Notes under the pieces: generated by a model
What the model saw: only the letters and a program-made list of their open reading frames with translations
What the model was told of the DNA's origin: nothing
The model's database searches: none
In this document: positions 62,601 through 64,000 of the stretch, piece after piece
Numbering within the stretch: the stretch's first letter is position 1
How the letters are laid out: each line of letters begins with the position of its first letter
Program-made: the position numbers and the translations under genes
Assembly: GCF_042684485.1 (NCBI RefSeq)
Contig: NZ_JBHULM010000007.1
Location: 310,001-374,000, forward strand
DNA from: Oceanihabitans gracilariae
Lineage (GTDB): Bacteria > Bacteroidota > Bacteroidia > Flavobacteriales > Flavobacteriaceae
Length of the DNA: 64,000 nt
Reading direction: 5' to 3'

Positions 62601-63095
62601 ATGGAAAAATTTAAACAACGTTGGGAAATTCAAAAAAATTGGCAATTACTATTTCCTATTCTTGGTGTATTAGTAACCTTTTATTCCTGTTATAGACTTT
62701 TAAATAGATTTGCTGAAGATCTTCATCTTGGTTTTAAAATTGTTTTAACTTTCCTTTTCTCCTATTTATTAATTCGCTTCTTTTTATTCCTTTTTAAAAA
62801 ATTAGAAAATAAATGGAAAGTAACCTATAAATGGGAAATGATTGTAATATTCATGGTATTTGCAATTACAGGTTCTTCTTCTCTATTTGTAGGAAGACCT
62901 TTAATGAAATGGATAGGAATTACTAAAGAAAACTTAAATATTACTGTTTATTGGATTCTTTATATTATCATTGGGCTTATTTTTTATCAACTACTATTAG
63001 TTACATTTGGTTGGCTGTTTGGACAACATAAATTCTTTTGGGAATTTGAAAAGAAAATGCTAAGACGATTTGGTTTAGGTAGATTTTTACAATAA
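62601..63095 (+). CDS. DUF6787 family membrane protein
   Basis: A 164-residue protein from ATG 62601 (MEKFKQRWEIQKNWQLL); an in-frame ATG five codons earlier (62586) would be slightly longer. Four hydrophobic segments are seen, with the family-like MVFAITGSSSLFVGRPLMKW in the middle and FFWEFEKKMLRRFGLGRFL at the end. Likely an inner-membrane protein. It is directly adjacent to the next gene (stop and start touch). Confidence 0.8.
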   Translation: MEKFKQRWEIQKNWQLLFPILGVLVTFYSCYRLLNRFAEDLHLGFKIVLTFLFSYLLIRFFLFLFKKLENKWKVTYKWEMIVIFMVFAITGSSSLFVGRPLMKWIGITKENLNITVYWILYIIIGLIFYQLLLVTFGWLFGQHKFFWEFEKKMLRRFGLGRFLQ

Positions 63096-63431
63096 ATGAA
63101 ACACATTCAAGAACATATCCTTTTTAAATGTGTAACTATAATTCTACTAGTTACACTACTTACACCTAGTATGGTGAAGGCTGGACACGTTTTTGAAAAC
63201 CATAAACACGATGTTTGTACAGATAAAATAAGTCAAACACATCTACATACTTTAGATTTAGACTGCGAGTTTTACAAGTTTAAACTAAATACCCAATACC
63301 ACACCGTTTTAAATAATTTTAGAATAGTAACCACAGAAAACTATTCTAAAATAAACAATACATATTATTACTTTTTTAATAATCATCAGCAAGCATCGTT
63401 TTCTCTTAGAGGTCCTCCCTATTTTGTTTAA
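63096..63431 (+). CDS. Small His/Cys-containing exported protein
   Basis: A 111-residue protein with an N-terminal hydrophobic signal (CVTIILLVTLLTPSMVKAG). The mature N-terminus is rich in His, with ENHKHDVCTDKISQTHLH and LDCEFYKFKL, which could bind a metal ion. The C-terminus is aromatic (YYYFFNNHQQASFSLRGPPY). It lies just before a TonB-dependent receptor gene, so a role in metal uptake is possible; that is inference. No family is known to me. Confidence 0.75.
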   Translation: MKHIQEHILFKCVTIILLVTLLTPSMVKAGHVFENHKHDVCTDKISQTHLHTLDLDCEFYKFKLNTQYHTVLNNFRIVTTENYSKINNTYYYFFNNHQQASFSLRGPPYFV

Positions 63432-63463
63432 AAAGAAGTATTTTTTAAACTAATTATTTTACA

Positions 63464-64000
63464 ATGAAATATTATATAATGATTTTGTGCTGCTGTGTTT
63501 TCAGTTGGTCACATAGTCAAAATTGTAACTCCAATTTTTCTGGAGAAGTACATGATTTTCATGATGGCACTCCTATTTCTAATGCTGTCATTTATATCGA
63601 AAACATAAATAAATATACTACAACAGATGTTGATGGTAAATTTTCTGTAGAGTCTCTTTGCAATACAGTAATCACTATTGAAGTTTCTCATCTTGCATGC
63701 GAAACCAAAAGATTAGAGGTTAAAATTGAAGGAGATACCTATTTAGAAATAAACCTAGAGCATCATATAGAAGAGTTAAGCGAAGTGAAGGTTAATGCTG
63801 TATCTAGCACTAAAATAACCAAAACTTCTCAAGAAACTATTCTAAAATCTGAAACCATTGATCGTTTTAGCTCTCTTAATTTAGGAGATGCATTAAAGCA
63901 AGTAAGTGGTGTATCTTCTATTAATACAGGAAGTACTATTGTAAAACCTGTTATTAATGGACTGCATAGTAGTAGAATTATTGTAATGACAAATGGAGTA
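63464..64000 (+). CDS. TonB-dependent receptor, 5' part only
   Basis: 179 codons of a receptor cut by the window end. It has a signal peptide (MKYYIMILCCCVFSWSHSQ), a carboxypeptidase-like regulatory domain (about 25-95: FSGEVHDFHDGTPISNAVIY), then the start of the plug (SLNLGDALKQVSGVSSINTG, KPVINGLHSSRIIVMTNGV). The preceding His-rich protein suggests a metal or metal-complex ligand, but the barrel lies outside the window. Confidence 0.88.
   Translation, partial: MKYYIMILCCCVFSWSHSQNCNSNFSGEVHDFHDGTPISNAVIYIENINKYTTTDVDGKFSVESLCNTVITIEVSHLACETKRLEVKIEGDTYLEINLEHHIEELSEVKVNAVSSTKITKTSQETILKSETIDRFSSLNLGDALKQVSGVSSINTGSTIVKPVINGLHSSRIIVMTNGV

Noticed and set aside
1..64000. CRISPR array, tRNA, rRNA, transposase or phage genes
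   Set aside because: I saw no regularly spaced repeats, no cloverleaf or rRNA core sequences, and no transposase or phage structural protein in any ORF. A dedicated tRNA scan could still find something I missed.

Overview
The window is a strongly AT-rich chromosomal segment from a member of the Bacteroidota, almost certainly family Flavobacteriaceae. The evidence is: a fused lpxC-fabZ gene; a PorX-type regulator (receiver plus PglZ/alkaline-phosphatase domain) of the type IX secretion system (T9SS); a secreted protein with a C-terminal T9SS sorting domain; TonB-dependent receptors with carboxypeptidase-like N-terminal repeats; TAnnTTTG promoter elements; A-rich leaders without clear Shine-Dalgarno sites; and frequent TTG/GTG starts. 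The species cannot be fixed from the sequence alone.

Layout. 1-4294 (minus) is the conserved lipid A / translation block lpxD, lpxC-fabZ, lpxA, efp and a second, partial LpxD-like gene. 4355-5584 (minus) is an HD phosphohydrolase divergent from porX (5620-7173), followed by tsaE, a 47-residue secreted peptide coupled to a membrane protein, alanine dehydrogenase and a small DUF4258-like membrane protein. A strong bidirectional terminator separates these from a T9SS-exported protein on the minus strand (10193-11719).

12158-38577 is one large surface-polysaccharide locus. It encodes four GT4 glycosyltransferases, a GT2 glycosyltransferase, a MurJ/Wzx-like flippase, a Wzy-like polymerase/ligase, two AsnB-type amidotransferases, an MBOAT O-acyltransferase with an SGNH-like partner, two TupA-like ATP-grasp proteins, a GNAT/FemAB-like acyltransferase, two DegT aminotransferases, a PglC/WbaP-type initiating sugar-phosphate transferase, a polysaccharide deacetylase, a PglF/WbpM-type nucleotide-sugar dehydratase, and the Wza-like and Wzc-like export proteins. 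Together they can make precursors, assemble a repeat unit on undecaprenyl phosphate, flip and polymerise it, decorate it with amide and acyl groups, and export it. Two segments of the locus start behind leader regions containing hairpins followed by T-runs, which could act as attenuators.

38790-44496 is housekeeping: proline dehydrogenase, aroB, a small conserved protein, a DinB-family protein, an Lrp/AsnC regulator, an M14 carboxypeptidase and a divergent XRE regulator whose upstream region carries several near-palindromic GTTTAC/GTAAAC sites, one lying on its own start codon. 44629-46831 is a short accessory patch: a lipoprotein, a small orphan gene bracketed by a 10-bp inverted repeat, a nested hairpin resembling an integron-type attC site, a free-standing EndoU-family nuclease-toxin gene and a small secreted protein. 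47071-61295 returns to core genes: terC, the topoisomerase IV genes parC and parE with a membrane-protein gene between them, ychF, a TonB-dependent receptor, a dicluster ferredoxin divergent from a LuxC-like acyl-CoA reductase, serC and serA. The window ends with DUF937, DUF6146 and DUF6787 proteins, a His-rich exported protein and the 5' part of another TonB-dependent receptor.

I saw no rRNA or tRNA gene, no CRISPR array and no transposase. The most unusual features are the attC-like/EndoU patch and the self-overlapping operator array of the XRE regulator.
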